Shown: positions 44,715-57,548 of the stretch, piece by piece | Numbering within the stretch: position 1 is the first letter of the stretch | Layout of the letters: every line of letters starts with the position of its first letter | DNA from: Cercophora sp. LCS_1 | Lineage: Eukaryota; Ascomycota; Sordariomycetes; Sordariales; Lasiosphaeriaceae | Length of the DNA: 64,000 nt | NCBI GenBank assembly: GCA_036250225.1 | Contig: JAPZLL010000020.1 | Location: 248,001 to 312,000 of the forward strand | Reading direction: 5' to 3' | Made by a program: the position numbers and the translations under genes | The notes under the pieces: model-generated | What the model was told of the DNA's origin: nothing | The model's input: only the letters and a program-made list of their open reading frames with translations | Databases searched by the model: none

Positions 44715-47283
44715 GAAGGTATCTGGTGAGCTGGTTTCCTCAATGGGCTTTGGGGGGTAGGGGAGGGGAGGTTTCGCTGCATAGGGAGGCAGAGGAATTA
44801 TTGATATCTCTTAGTCACGATACAACTATCGGTAAATGGAATATTCCACCACAAGTGGCTACTGCAATTCGCTCGTGCTCGTAGATCTGCAGGGGGACGG
44901 ATGAAACGGTTGCGTACTCCACATAATAAGCTTGATCGTTGTGCAGGCGCGGATCACGCCACGACATCAGCGATCCCTGTGCTCAGGTGGCTTTTAATGG
45001 GGGTAAGTAATTTACGGTCGCCGAGTCAGGCCAACTGCGCCCGGGGAAGCGCTCTAATTGGCCGAGATTGGTGAGGGGTCACATAATCACGTAGAGGGGT
45101 CAAGGTCAAGGCCCCTGAAAACACCAAGGCAAAAAACCACAAGTCCATCACCATCGCCATCGCCGCCGCTTGTTTTCGCGCACTGCATTCTATGGGCACG
45201 CAATTGTTAGTAGCCATCCTGTCAATTCGGGTAAGCGGGTGTAGACTTACAAGGAAAACGCAGGATTCTGCCCGTCAATCTGGGTTCTGGATGTAATGGT
45301 CAGTGCATCTCAAATGGTGTGGATGAAAGCATTTGCGACGAACCTGGCCTGTGCGCGCGCAGCGCCTGCATGTGATGGTCAGCGAGGGTCCCGTTGGTTA
45401 AGGCAATTGAGCCGATCCTACCGGGGAAAGTCCTTGATCCAGCCCGCGCGGCCAGGATCCAGACCCGATAGTGCGGATTTAAATGCGAGGGCATTACACA
45501 AACTGCGCGCGCGCACCGTCGGCGATAGTGGTGATGGCGATGGCAATGGCAATGGCGATGATGATGGCTAACTTGTGTGTGGAAAGATGGAAGGCCTAGA
45601 CGGAATGTTGGAAATTTTTATTACAAAGATTCGCCGGGTCTGTGTGTTGGCAACTGCATTCTTCGCTCCTTCTTTCTGTTGTTTTTGGATCGAAAAATTT
45701 GGAAGTCCAACTGCTTATAGTGGTGGGTATTCAAGATTTACAGCGCATCACCCACTGAACGGACTAAAGCAGAGCTTGGTCCCATTTGGCTGTGGCCAAC
45801 CAGGGTTTCAAAATCCAGTTAGCCCCCCACACGCAACTGCGTGCACAGGCCAGCATGCGAGTTTTAGGCTTACCGCCCTGGGTATTTCCCTACTACAGTA
45901 GGGAGCCAGTCCTAGCAAGATGCTTATTGTCACCGCTCCGCTTCAGCCCTGAAACGCCACACCGCTCTTCGCGTCGGTTAGGCTCTTGTCATACGGTTAC
46001 ATCAGTTAACCAACTGCAGCTCTGTCTTGCCACCTGCGCATCGAGGGCGTTTTAGGGAAATTCCGGGCCGTGAGCGGTTTGTCCAAAACTTTGCGGGTCC
46101 ATGCGGCACACAGAGCCGGAGTCTCAGGAGAGGGGGTGCAGATAAGCTTTTGCTAGCTCCGTCCAAACTCTGCCGAATGCTTAGCTTACGCCAGATGCAC
46201 GCATGCAGGGCGCCACGGCAGACGAGTTGGCTGGGGGTTGCGTTGACCTTGCCACTTCGTCGCCTAAACGCCTTCCCTTATCGGGATTTGGCCGATAGGG
46301 AGTGTTGCAGATTTCAGCATGCGGAAGCGACCGGAGCCTTCTTCTACTTTGGTTTGCTCTCCCCACAACCAAACCACACCCAAAAAACCACACTTTCCAA
46401 AACCACACCTTCCACCGATTCCCGCCGGGGCAATTCGGGGGAAAATCGCAGGGTGCCTGCACGAGCCTCCAGCGGATCTCGTGCGCTTTGTGAATATTTT
46501 GATACCATGTTCTATACCCTCAACACTAGAACGGCCTCGTTGCAAATTCTTGATGCCTTCGCAGTTCGAACCCTGAGGGTTGACTTCAGTGCGAAAACCC
46601 CTGTCCCTGTAAGGGCTACGGTAAGTGTTCCCCCACCGCCTTGCCCCCACGAATCAGCAATCCTGAAACGGCAGGTTTGCCTCTCCTCAGTGGGAATGTA
46701 AGCCATCCTCGATTGGATGAGCAGCAGTAAAATAACAGGCGGTCAGCCAATGTATTTCCTTCATACTGTGGTATAGGTAGGACGGGCGGTAAATTTACCT
46801 CGCTACCTCGTCGGGTCACTGACCGGTGTGGGCAGGGTCGCACGGGTTTTACCTCGGATCTTGACGCAAAGCTCGAGCCAGTGATTCGACATGGGGGGTT
46901 AAATATGTCATGCAAACCGCAGCATGCACCATGTCTGCCCCTCCCCCCCATCTCGGCATCACTGCTACTCAGATCCCACTCCCCAGACCTGTTGTTGTAG
47001 AGGCTCCGCCCGACGACCACGTCTTACCTGCGCCATCGTCGCGCATGGACACGGCCGCGTGGGAGTAGCGTTGATCCGCGGCAAAACGGAGGAGCGGGAA
47101 GGGTCACGGATGCTGCCGTGTGGCACGGCCTCACTCTTCTCGGCAGCCGGCACCGCCAGCCAGAACATGGGGGTATTTAAAAGGCCGCCTCTGGGATGAG
47201 CGCTGGGGTCGGCGCCATTAGTGCCACGCCAAGACGGTGCCCACGATCGAAGGGCTTGGCTGTGCGGGATTGATGCGGATGCG
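44715..47283. other. Long non-coding gap between PKS and regulator
   Basis: 2.6 kb with no supportable gene. It contains a GATGGC/AATGGC microsatellite at about 45531-45568 and a CATCGC-type tract near 45145-45170 (opposite sense), plus a stretch of CCACAC/AAAACCAC words near 46370-46410. Open frames up to 224 codons (46027-46701) show no domain and are Arg/Ser/Pro-rich, as random GC-rich frames are. A TATTTAAAA box lies at 47174-47182, about 105 bp before the regulator ATG. Confidence 0.55.
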
Positions 47284-49465
47284 ATGCCCAAGTCTTCTAC
47301 CGGCTCGACTTCGCAGAGGCCCAGCCGTCAGGCCGAAGGCTTGGCTTGTGACGAGTGCAGGGTCCGCAAGCTTCGATGCGATCGGGTCCGACCGACTTGC
47401 GGCACCTGCGAGCATCTTGGCATCCCTTGCACCCCCAATACCTCCCGACAGCCCCGCGGGCCGCGAAAAGGGCATTTGAAGGCGTTGCAATCGCGCATCT
47501 GTAAGACTGAGGTTTTGACCGCGGCTTGCTCGTCCCCTCCACACCGCTAACCCAGTTGACCTCCCAGCCGCCCTTGAGAATCAGTTGTTGAACGGGCACC
47601 CCAACCCCAATGCGCCGCCCGAACCGTCGAATCAACCGCCAAGACTCGCGAGCCTCGAGCCTGCGCAGAGCCCTGGGCGGCAGTCGGATGCCGAATCGGA
47701 TCAATTTCAGGACCAAATCGAAGTCCTGGTAAACACGCGCGACCCGCGCGACTCGCAACCGCCGAGCGACCAGCCGATGGTGCCAACGGCCGCAAGACTA
47801 GAAGATCTGTCGGCCCTGCCGGGCATGCCGCCAACCACCGCCACCACCGCAACCACCACAACCAGCAGTAGCAGCAGCAGCAGTTTCCCCTTCCCGCCTA
47901 TACCTTCGTCCCTCACTAGCATGCTGGAACATGCGAGCCCTACGGACCTCCTGTCAGACATGATGATCTTCTCCTCGATCCCGGCCGACTTCGACACCGC
48001 GACTTTCGTGCCGTCTAAACCGAGCACCAACAGCTCCCTAGCGGGCATCCAACCCGATGCGACGCCAAGCTTCGGCCTCACCCCGCCGACCTTTCAGATG
48101 TCGGAGCTCACAAAGGCTGACCTCAACCACTTGTACTTCGACCGAGTTCACCTTTTCGCGCCCATTCTCAATCGACGCCGGTACTTCGCCCGCGCCGCAC
48201 GACCCACGGACGCGTCGGCGCCCTTCATTGTGCTGCAGCATGCCATGTGGACGCTGGCGTCGTGGCTGGGGAGCCAGTTTAAAGACATGCAGAGAGATCT
48301 CTATACACACACGCGGGCATTGCTAGAGCGGTGGGAGATGGACATGGCTCCAGAGTCCCCCCCGATCGAGCTGGCCCAGGCTTGGATATTCCTGGCCATC
48401 TACGAGATCATGCAGGTCGACTACGACCGGGGGTGGCTGAGCGCCGGGCGATGTTTCCGGCTGGTGCAGCTCATGAAGCTGTACGAGATTGACGCGCCCA
48501 GTGGCATCGAGGAATCCGACCTCAGCTGGGTGGACCTCGAAGAGCGAAGGCGAACCTTCTGGATGGCCTACTCGCTTGACCGCTTCATCAACCTGATCAA
48601 CCAGATGCCCCTGACGCTGACCGAGCAGGTGGTTCGTTCCGTCTTACCTACCCCGGTTTTTATCGCGATCGCAGATTCGCTAATCGGAAAACCAAAGAGC
48701 AGATCTTCACGCGCTTGCCAGCACCCGAGTCGGCATTCCAACGCGAGCGGCCAATCAAAACCAGGTTCCTGTCCGAGGTCATGACAGGGGGCGACGATGT
48801 AGAGCGCGTGTCCCCCTTCAGCGCGTGCATCGTGCTCATGACCATCAGCGGTCGCTGCCTGTCTCACCAGCAGCAGTGCATCGTCGAGAGAGCATACGGG
48901 AATATGCCCCAGGACTTTGTGACACGCCACAAGTGGCTCGAAGGTATCTTGGCAACCAAGACTAAGACGATGCTCGCTAGTCCCTATGACGATCCAGACG
49001 ACGAGCTCCTGGATCCAATGCGGCTCTTTGCGAGCATGGGGGCGCACGCGACCACGCTCCTGCTCGGCAAGGCCATGCAGTCGGTGGCATGGAGCTGTGA
49101 GGATTTTGTCGGCGGCTATGAGCAACGAGCTACCGAGGCGTCTCAGGAGCTGTGCCGCCTGTCCCAGAAGCTGGCCGAATTTGGCTATTTCAAAGTCCGT
49201 CTCCTCTGTCGAGCATCGCGATGCGCTTGTGGCTGACGGCTTGCGCACACAGATCCACCCCTTCACCCCCATACCCCTCCTTTTCTGTGCCGAGTTTGCG
49301 CAGACCCGGAAGGCTCGAGATCCCGCCTTCGAGGCGATATATGACTCGGTATTGACCAGCCTCCGGGACCTGAGCGCGGTCAGCAGGTTAGCCGAGGTCT
49401 GCTTGGCCAAATTCAATGCGTTCGATACCGAGATGATGACCGGTATTGGCAAGTCTCCGGTTTGA
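47284..49465 (+). CDS. Zn2Cys6 transcription factor, probable cluster regulator
   Basis: 660 aa from four exons (47284-47500, 47568 to about 48628, 48703-49194, 49253-49465). The zinc cluster is CDECRVRKLRCDRVRPTC and following CGTCEHLGIPC, with Cys22, 25, 32, 39, 42 and 49 in the standard C-x2-C-x6-C-x6-C-x2-C-x6-C spacing. A basic linker (RQPRGPRKGHLKAL) and a predicted short coiled coil (SALENQLLNG) across intron 1 follow. The fungal-specific middle homology region includes FDRVHLFAPILNRRRYF and LEERRRTFWMAYSLDRFINL. Intron 2 may start at 48629 or 48632 (the latter gives EQVIFTRLPAPE); intron 3 has a weak GTCCGT donor. A pathway-specific activator role is inferred from position and class. 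Confidence 0.9.
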
Positions 49466-50357
49466 CGTTGGCTCTGAGGATAGATAAATATCAACCGGAA
49501 AAAAAAAATCGAAGCTAGCAAACGTAGAATCCCTTTGCGCATGTCTAGCGCTTAAAATTCTTGTCATGGATCCATGACTTACATCACGTACCTAGCTAGA
49601 GCGATCCCCCAATTTGTAGTGATGAGGGGTTTCGATGGGAGAAACAGCAGATTCCCCGGGGCATTCCCCTATACGAGAGACAAGCAAGGAGAACGCCGTA
49701 GGAATCTTGGGAGACATTTTCTGCTTCTCACCGTACCTTATTTGCTTCTTCCCTAGGCGCGAATCTGCATTTGGCAAGCTAGGAACGTTATCGTTTGATT
49801 TATTCACCATCTGATTTGCCTATGGGGAATGATTGCTGTGCATTCGCTATTCCCGCGCTACCCCCCACATTTCTCTGCCTCGCCAGCGCATAGCAACATA
49901 GTCAACATCAGCATAGCGAAGACAGAAATCGGAGCGGCTATTTTTAGTACCATGCAAAATTACCCCTCCAGGGCCTCGGCGGCCTTAGATGTAAGCCGTA
50001 CCTCTTTGCCATTCCGTGTCATCTTCCTGGGCTGCACTAGGTTTGAGGAGTATTCTAGAGGGCGTTTTTATGGCAGATTTACTCCCCAGGGCCCTGACTT
50101 CCCGGTCGGAAGACATCACCGCTGTGCTGTGTTCCCTGGACATGCGCCGCAATGGTGTTTGCAAAAGAGGAGTGTATGAATAGCTAAAATGGCTTCTATC
50201 TGCAAGCTTCTCGCAAGAACGAGTCTACATCTTGTACCTCAACAACGCCAGCGGGTTTTTCTTCTTTTTCTTTTTCCTTTTTTCTATTTTTTTCCTCTTC
50301 TTCTTTTTTTTTTCGAACAATCTGATTCGACAGGTGACAAGACCAACTTGGTGTGTC
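49466..50357. other. Intergenic with long pyrimidine tract
   Basis: 0.9 kb between the regulator and the convergent MFS gene. It carries a nearly pure T/C tract of about 60 bases at 50257-50315, so transcripts of the MFS gene 3' UTR would carry an A/G-rich run there. No gene seen. Confidence 0.55.
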
Positions 50358-52455
50358 CTAACGCAGCTCCTCCTCGGACGTATGCGTTCCGCCTTCGTAG
50401 ACTTGCACTTTGTTGATATTCCTCCACTCCATTCCGACTGAGCCAATAATGGTCAGGCAGGCAAGGATCATGGCGAAGAAGAACACATAGACGATGCTCT
50501 CGTTGTACGCCGTCAGAATACCGGCAACCTGTTCCGGCCCGTAGATGCGCCCCATTTTCTGGGCAATTTCCTCGTTGCCTGCGGACAGCACCACATCCAA
50601 GCTGACGCCCGGTGCGGAGGCGGCCAGGGAGGAGCCAAGGCGCTGTGTAAACAGGTTTTGGCCAACCGAGACCATGATGGTCCCGGACATGACCTGGAGG
50701 AACATGATGAGCGACGAGCCCAGCGCGACGTCCTTGCCCTTTAGCAGCGCCATGGCCGCCAGAATGGGGAGCTGAACGCCAAGGCCCACGCCGCAGCCGT
50801 AGAAAAAGAGTGTGGTGACCCTGCATAAGAATATTAATTTAGCGTGCGGCTCTTCCGGCTCAGCCAGCCAAGACGTACCAGTATGCCTTTGACGTCTGCA
50901 GGTCATAACGGGTGATCAGCCCCAGCATGACCGACATCAACACACTTGCCATCACCATTTGCGCCGTGACGTATCCCGTCCGCGCCGTCTGCATTTGCTG
51001 TCAGGATCCACGCACACGATAACGGACAGAGAAGGCTGGATTACTTACCACTTGCGCCGAAACAATCAATAGGACCGCCCAAGCCACCATGAGCGGGGAG
51101 AGATCAATACCCGCCTCCAGAGCCGACACGCCTCGCACCGCTTGGAACCAGATGGGCAAGTAGTATAGCATCACCATGGAGGCGCCAAAGGCCGTCATCG
51201 AGTAGAAGCTGCCGAAGGCGACCGACCGCTGCTTGAGAATGCGGGGCGGGACGGTAGCACGGTCAGCTCGCCGATACTGCATGTACACCCAACAGAGAAA
51301 GGTAATGCCGAAGATGCACAGCAAGAGGATGCACTTCCAGCTGCTCCACGGCTCCACCGACCCGCCCCATTGCAGGGCGAGCAGCAGGCTGACGATGGAC
51401 GGGATGAGAATGGCGGCGCTCTGCGCGTCGAGCAGGTCGAGAAGGAGGGCGAAGCTGTGAATCCAGGAGCTGCCCCGAGGCCTGGATGCCCGTGGCGGGA
51501 GCTGGAGGGAGGTGATCAAGAGGACCGCAGTGACGGCACCGCAAGGCAGGTTGATGAGGAAGCACCATCCTATGACCACCGTCAGCTCACGTCGGGCCGC
51601 CCGTGGGGAGGAGAGACAACATACGCCAAGAGGCCCGTTCAACCAGGGCGCCACCGATGAGCGGCCCAAACGCTTGGCCAAGGTTGATGGTAGCTCCCAG
51701 CAGCGCGAGATAGCCAGGTCGCTGCGTCACACTGGTAGCCGTTCCGACCACCTGCGATGCGCATTAGCAAGGGATCGTACAATACACCGTGGAGAAAGAC
51801 AAGGGCGGACCACCCCCCCGAGACAGAGGGGATAAGGTAAGGTAGGTGTCTCGTACGATGAGAGCGCCAGCGACAATCCCTGCACCTCCCACCCCAGCAA
51901 TGGCGCGCCCGACGATGAGGACGGTCGAGGATGGCGCCGCTGCGCAAATGACGGAGCCGATCTCGAAGATGGCCATGGTTATCAGGTAGACATATTTCAT
52001 GTCCAACTCGGCGAAGAGCTTGCCCATGGGCAGTTGAAACGCGCACATGGTGAGAAGGTATGCCGAGCCATACCAGCCGACATCACCAACCGAGTTGAAC
52101 TGGGCTGTGATGGCGGGCGTGGCAACGGCGATGATGGATCGATCCTAGTTTCGCAGCCTTTTAGCACGCGCTACTCGCAAGGAACTCATCATAGGTGCTC
52201 AGCGGGCAGTGGGAGAGAGGCACGCACCAGGGCAGAGCAAATACATGATAGCATGAGACCGGCCATTACTGCGTAGAGTCTCCATCCTTGCAGAGTCGGA
52301 GGAGGAGGAGCGTCTTCGTGATGCCTTCCATCCGAGTCCCAGCCGGAAGATTCGTGGTGGCCCTCGCTTTTTCCATCGTGTCCGATATTCAGTGTAGTTT
52401 GCGTGCTGTTGTTCAGCCGCTCTTGGCTCATCCAAAATGTGGTGTTTCGAGCCAT
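50358..52455 (-). CDS. MFS transporter, DHA2-type (14 TM)
   Basis: 581 aa from six exons (52455-52228, 52144-51857, 51751-51625, 51569-51049, 50997-50879, 50820-50358; introns 51-105 nt). After a hydrophilic, His/Asp-rich N terminus, helix one ends CICSAL and exon 2 starts DRSIIAVATPAITAQF, the DHA2 LDxTI-type motif. GRAIAGVGGAGIVAGALI and GATINLGQAFGPLIGGALV are antiporter motif C-like blocks, and SWRWCFLINLPCGAVTA is the strongly conserved loop of TRI12/aflT-like exporters. It probably exports the pathway product by proton antiport. The first donor is the weaker GTGCGT. It is the second exporter in the cluster. Confidence 0.92.
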
Positions 52456-54227
52456 GATCGGTTTACTAGTTCACAAGAGGTCAAGGGGGACAAAAGAAGG
52501 CGATGGCATTGATTCTCACGGCTCCCTCTATTCCTAAACCTCTATCAAGGATAACAGACGATATATCCACCCACCCATCCATCCAGCTGCTGTTCCCAAC
52601 CAACACCAGACTACGCCGCTTGTGCCGCCTTCAGTTGGCTCAGCAAGGCTGATGCCTTCTCGACGGGAGCCTATCCTATCCCATCACCGAGTGGGTATGT
52701 TTAAGCCCCCTAACCCCTATTTTGAGCTCTCGCTCCTAGCCCTGCTTGTCTTACGGCCGATGCCTAGTCGGTCACATTCCCGGGTTGGGAAGCTCGGCTC
52801 GTTTTCGTGGAGGCAGGAACTTCTCGGTAAGCTCGGCACACCGAGGAGGGAAGGGAACTTCATGACAACCTTGGCTCCTGGCCAGCGGCGTAGACGTAGA
52901 CGGCTACCAGCTGAGGCCGAGGGCTCCGAGGGAACTTTCGCCAAACTCGCGCGCATACCTACCTATGGTAGCAGCCGTTCAGCACCTGAAACGGGGGCTA
53001 CCTACTACCTAGGTAGCTGGTAATACACTGGTTGGACCTCGGGGGCGCTTCAACGGTGTGGCTTGCCGATCTTGTGCCCCCAAAGGCTGAAGCATGGTGA
53101 CACGTTATTTTCAATTTCCACCCATGGTATTCTACCAGTTCCAGTTGGGTATCGAGCCGAGGCCTGTCCGCCGGGATCGCCACCCGTCAGTATTGGCTCG
53201 TTGTCCTGATTTGGCTCTCTTCGGAGCCCTCCGGGGCTGACAATTGCTCCCAGGGTTGGATTCGACGTGGAACTGGCCAATCAGGATGGACCAACCAGGG
53301 ATCGCGGCCGGGAAGGGTCGCGGCTGTCAAACGGCTGGCTGCGCGCTGCGCCAAGTACTACGTCACGGCCCACTGCTCAGATTGCTGACAGGGATACTGT
53401 GCGCCGTTGCGGACGCACCATCGGCTGGCCGAGTCTGGTCAGCAACGGCCGGATCAAAAGCGGGCTGTGCCGCTTCGGGGTACACCTTCCACACGTCGTA
53501 CTCGCGCCGTTTTGATTGGTCCAGATCACGGCCACGCTACCCCCCACCCTCCAGGGGGCTCCACGTCGATTTGTTACACGGCTAATCAAATAATTAAAGG
53601 GGGTGCCAACAATGGTTTCTGATTGGTGGCCGCATCCCCGATCAGACGAAGAACATCGTATGGAAGGAACTCCGGAGAGTGGGCGTGCGTGCATCCGGTG
53701 GGAGTCACTCATTTCCTTTCCATCCCTGTCCGGCATTAGCGGACTCTTGCGATTGATACCCGCACGCCCCTGGCAGATGGATTGTTTGGAACCATCCCGG
53801 GCTGCGCATCTGCGTCTGTATACTAGACCACCATGTACTGCCTAGGTTTCTAGGTGAGGGAGTCACGCTGAACTCCGAGGGTCCGAGAGTCCGCTCTGTC
53901 GAGTAATTAGCATCCATCCGAGTCGCCATACCAAGAAAACTCGAAGAGGAGCCTTGAATTCCTACCCACTTGTCTGCACCCTTTGGATTCAGTCATACCT
54001 GGCCGCTTCGGCGCTTTGGTGTAAACGCTGATCTGCAAACTGATTTCCCGACGGGATGCGGAGCTTAAGTAGCATTGTCACATTCTAAGCGAGGGGGAAA
54101 AAAAAGAAGCAAAGCGTGAGCTGTCTGGTTACCTAGGGTGTGGTGTGCTGCACCGTAAAGGCATCCGAGGGCAATCTCTGTCTCTCGTTGCGCCGTACCA
54201 CTTCTCTGTTTTGCGAAGAGGCTACCG
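52456..54227. promoter_or_regulatory. Divergent regulatory region MFS/P450
   Basis: 1.8 kb between divergent genes with no supportable coding. It contains a perfect palindrome CTACCTAGGTAG at 53005-53016, and CGGAGCCCTCCG (53222-53233), an inverted CGG-type repeat with 2-bp spacing. Either could be a regulator site; function not shown. Confidence 0.5.
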
Positions 54228-56057
54228 ATGGCTCTGGCGTTCTTTCCTCCTCTTGCCGCCCCCCAGGCATTGGTTGGGTTGGCCATAGCGTTCATCATTG
54301 TGAGCCTCGGTCTTGCTTCGTACCCCACTCACTGGCCAATTGCCAGGTGCTAACCCTCCCTTACCTTCAACCCAGGCCAAGGTGTACCGAGTCTACACCG
54401 GTCCACTCGCCCGGCTTCCGGGTCCGGCCATCTCGAAATGGACTGGCTTGGTCTTACAGATGTACTTGCTCACCGGCAACCGACCGAGATATGTCCAAAA
54501 ATTGCACCTCGCGTATGGTGGGTGGCGCTTTCCAGAGGGGGATGACACACGATGCAGCACACTGTGCTGGACGCCAGCGCTGACAGTCGTAACTGCCAGG
54601 CCCGATCGTCCGCCTTAGCCCGACCGAGGTGGACGTCAGCGACAGCGCTTCGGCCAAGGAGATCCACAAGGTCGCGAGCCGGTTTCTCAAGGGGCGATTC
54701 TACCAACACATCGGGCATCGCAGCCCAAAGACGCTCTTCAGCTCCACAGACCCGCAGTTCCACGCCTATCGACGCCGTTTGCTAGGCGGACCTATGTCGG
54801 AGGCGTCGATCCGCCAATATGAGCCCATTGTAGCCGAGACGATCCGGCTGTGTGTTTCCCAGATGGCCGAGGAGGCGAAGCAGCGCGGTTGTATCGATGT
54901 GTTCAAGTGGTGGTGCTTTCTCGCAACCGACACGATCGGCGAGCTGAGTTTTGGCGAATCGTTTAGGATGATTGAGAAAGGCGAGGTATGCTTTTTACCT
55001 TTTCTTTTTTTCACGTTCTTCTAACAAGGCTTCGCAGAAAAGTCAGTATTCGCTCGACCTCGAGATGGTCTCGACTCTGATGATCCTCCGTACCACGTTC
55101 CCTTTCCTGTCCCGTGTGGCTGAATACGTACCCGTCCCGTACTTCAAGCAAGCAGCCGAGTCCGGGAAGCGGATGGGTGGCTACGCCGCCGAGTCCATTC
55201 ATCGATACAAACGACACGTCGAAACGCACGGTGATGACGTCAAGCCCACTCTGTTCACCAAGTTGATCAACAAGGGTGAGAAAGAGGATGGACTCACCGA
55301 GGCCGAGATCCGACTCGAGGCAGGAGGCTACATCGTAGCGGGCAGCGATACGTCGGCCATCTCGCTGACCTACCTGGTGTGGGCCGTCTGCAAGAACCCA
55401 GCCATCCGAGACGAGCTGGTGGCCGAGGTTGCGACGCTCCCTGACGATTTCACCGATGAGCATGTCCGCGCTCTCCCGTACACGCGCCGCGTCATCGACG
55501 AGACATTGCGCTTGTACCCTGCCGTGCCAGGGGCACTGCCACGAGAAGTTCCGCCCGAGGGTGCGCAGCTGGGTGGGTATTTCCTCCCAGGCGGTGTCAC
55601 CGTCTCGACCCAGGTCTACAGTCTTCACAGGGACCCCAGGATCTTTCCGGACCCCGAAAGGTAACACCTACCAAACGCAGCTGCTATAGGAAGAGGATGC
55701 AGGCTAAATGCCGGATGGATGCAGGTTTGATCCAGACAGATGGGTGAACCCGACAAAGGAGATGAAAGACTCGTTTATGCCGTTTGGCGGCGGGTCGCGA
55801 AGTAAGCCCGCGCCCGTCCTACCTATCTTACCCTTTCGTCACCTCGCGATGGCGTCTGCTAACACGGCCGCTACCCAGTTTGCATTGGAATGCACCTTGC
55901 CCGGATGGAGTTGCGGCTCGCCACGGCGCACTTCTTCCGTCGCTTCACACGCCCAAAGATCTCGAAAAAGGAGGGCTTTCTCGATGACGACATGTATCAG
56001 TACATGTACTTCCTCGTTTCCGTCAAGGGACATCGGTGTTTGATAGATGCCGAATAG
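54228..56057 (+). CDS. Cytochrome P450 monooxygenase
   Basis: 492 aa from six exons (54228-54299, 54376-54517, 54600-54985, 55038-55660, 55725-55801, 55879-56057). An N-terminal membrane anchor (QALVGLAIAFII) is followed by a Pro-rich hinge (LARLPGPAIS). I-helix AGSDTSAISL, K-helix ExxR as ETLR (Glu354-Arg357) and the heme loop FMPFGGGSRICIG, with the thiolate Cys435 encoded just after the last intron, are complete. It is an ER-bound class II P450 that needs a reductase. Its likely role is hydroxylation or oxidation of the polyketide side chain or methyl group; the exact site cannot be read. The unspliced frame would end before the heme cysteine, so the last intron is essential. Confidence 0.93.
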
Positions 56058-56133
56058 GACTCGATGTGCATAAGGTACCTATCTAGTGCTAGAATAGAGG
56101 CAGCATCGTTGCTGTCTAGGCATCTAGCGGAAA

Positions 56134-57548
56134 CTATAAGACTCCAAGCTCTTCCATCTGCCTCGTGAAATGCTCCTTGGTCTCCTCCATCATGGCGTCG
56201 ATATCGTAGTGCCAAATCTTCCGGCACCGCCAGTCGATCTCATCGGCACACTTCTGGTGATCCGACACCACATGCGGGTCCTGCCACTCGTACATGTTGC
56301 CGACCTGCCGGCTCGTCTCCACCAGCCAAAGTGCTCTCTCGAGGCGAACCGTGTTGTACGTCTCGAGGGCCTTCCGGACGAGCGCGGCCTTGGTGCGGCC
56401 ACAAGCGTCGCCGGGATGCGCTTTGGTATGCTCGTCTACGACACCGAGAAGATGAGCCAGCACGGCTCCATCCTCGATGGCAAAGCCCGCCCCGGCGCCA
56501 TGGTGCGGAGCCGCCGCATGTGCTGCATCCCCGGAGATGCATACACGGCCCTTGATAAAGGTCGGGGCAGGATGGTCGTACGTGTCGAACACGGCCCATT
56601 TGCTCAGGCTGTCCGGGAGCATATCGATGATTGCCCGGACCGTGGGGCTGAAGCGCTCGAACGCCTTGACAGCGTCGGATTTGCTGGCGGGGGCTGTGAA
56701 CTTGTCTCGGTCCGGCCACTCGTCGTGGTCGGTGGTAAAGGCAACGACATTGAGGAGCTTGCCGCCGGCAACGGGGAACGTGAGAGCGTGGCCGTCAGGC
56801 CCGAGATACATGTGTCGGGTGTCGGTCTTCTCCTGGCCAAGCGCCGGGCGCGCCAGGTCCATCGGGACCAGGCCGCGAAAGGCGTATTTGTGTGTGTAAT
56901 GGGGATGTTGAGCCAGCTTGTCCCTGTCGCCCACCACAATTTGCCTGGTCCTCGACCGGATCCCGTCGCATCCGATCACTGAGGGGGCAGCAGCAAGTCT
57001 GTCTTAGCTTTTGGTCTTCTCAGGCCGGAGGCGAAGGTGCGGCAGGATGGGTACATACCGACGTCAGCATCCGCCGAAGTGCCGTCGGTGAACTTCAACT
57101 CCACCTTGGCTGACCCGTCTCGGTCAACGATCTCGGCAAGATTCTTGGAGAATTGCACCGTTTCCTTGGGCATGCTCTTGACCAGCTCGTCGAGGAAGTC
57201 GGCCCGGGAGCAGCCCTCGAATCCTCTCTCGCCGAGGTACATCTTGTGGATGAGCGCTCCATCCGACTCGCTGCTGCTGCCGTCCATCCAGATGAACCAG
57301 TCGGTGCCGTTCTGCACCGTGACCCGCTTGAACGCCGCGTGGATTCGCGGGTCCAGCACCTTCATCGCCCACTCGGCATTGGGCGTGAAGCCAATCCCGG
57401 CACCGATCTCGCCAAAGCTGCGGCCGCGCTCGAAGATGGTCGTTTGGATTCCGCGGCGCTGGAGCCCAAGAGCAAGCGTCACGCCCGCGATGCCGCCGCC
57501 GATGATGGCGACGTCTAAGGCGCTCGTTCGAGGCTGGTTCGCTTCCAT
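56134..57548 (-). CDS. FAD-dependent monooxygenase (hydroxylating dearomatase type)
   Basis: 444 aa from two exons (57548-57059, 56978-56134; intron 80 nt). Group A flavoprotein motifs: VAIIGGGIAGVTLALGL with FERG at the end of the Rossmann unit, CDGIRSRTR (DG motif) and CISGDAAHAAAPHHGAG (GD motif). The class includes TropB, AzaH, SorbC and AfoD, which hydroxylate and dearomatise aldehydes made by CMeT-R type NR-PKSs; the partnership with such a PKS here makes this the likely role (inference). The start MEANQPRTS was preferred to an in-frame ATG 30 bp upstream. It converges with the P450 gene (76 bp between stops) and is followed upstream by the reductase gene. Confidence 0.93.

Noticed and set aside
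46027..46701. 224-codon frame in the gap between PKS and regulator
   Set aside because: No domain, no splice logic, random-like composition; not enough to call a gene.
56170..56982. 270-codon rightward frame opposite the flavin monooxygenase
   Set aside because: Shadow of the real gene on the other strand, which has complete flavin motifs.
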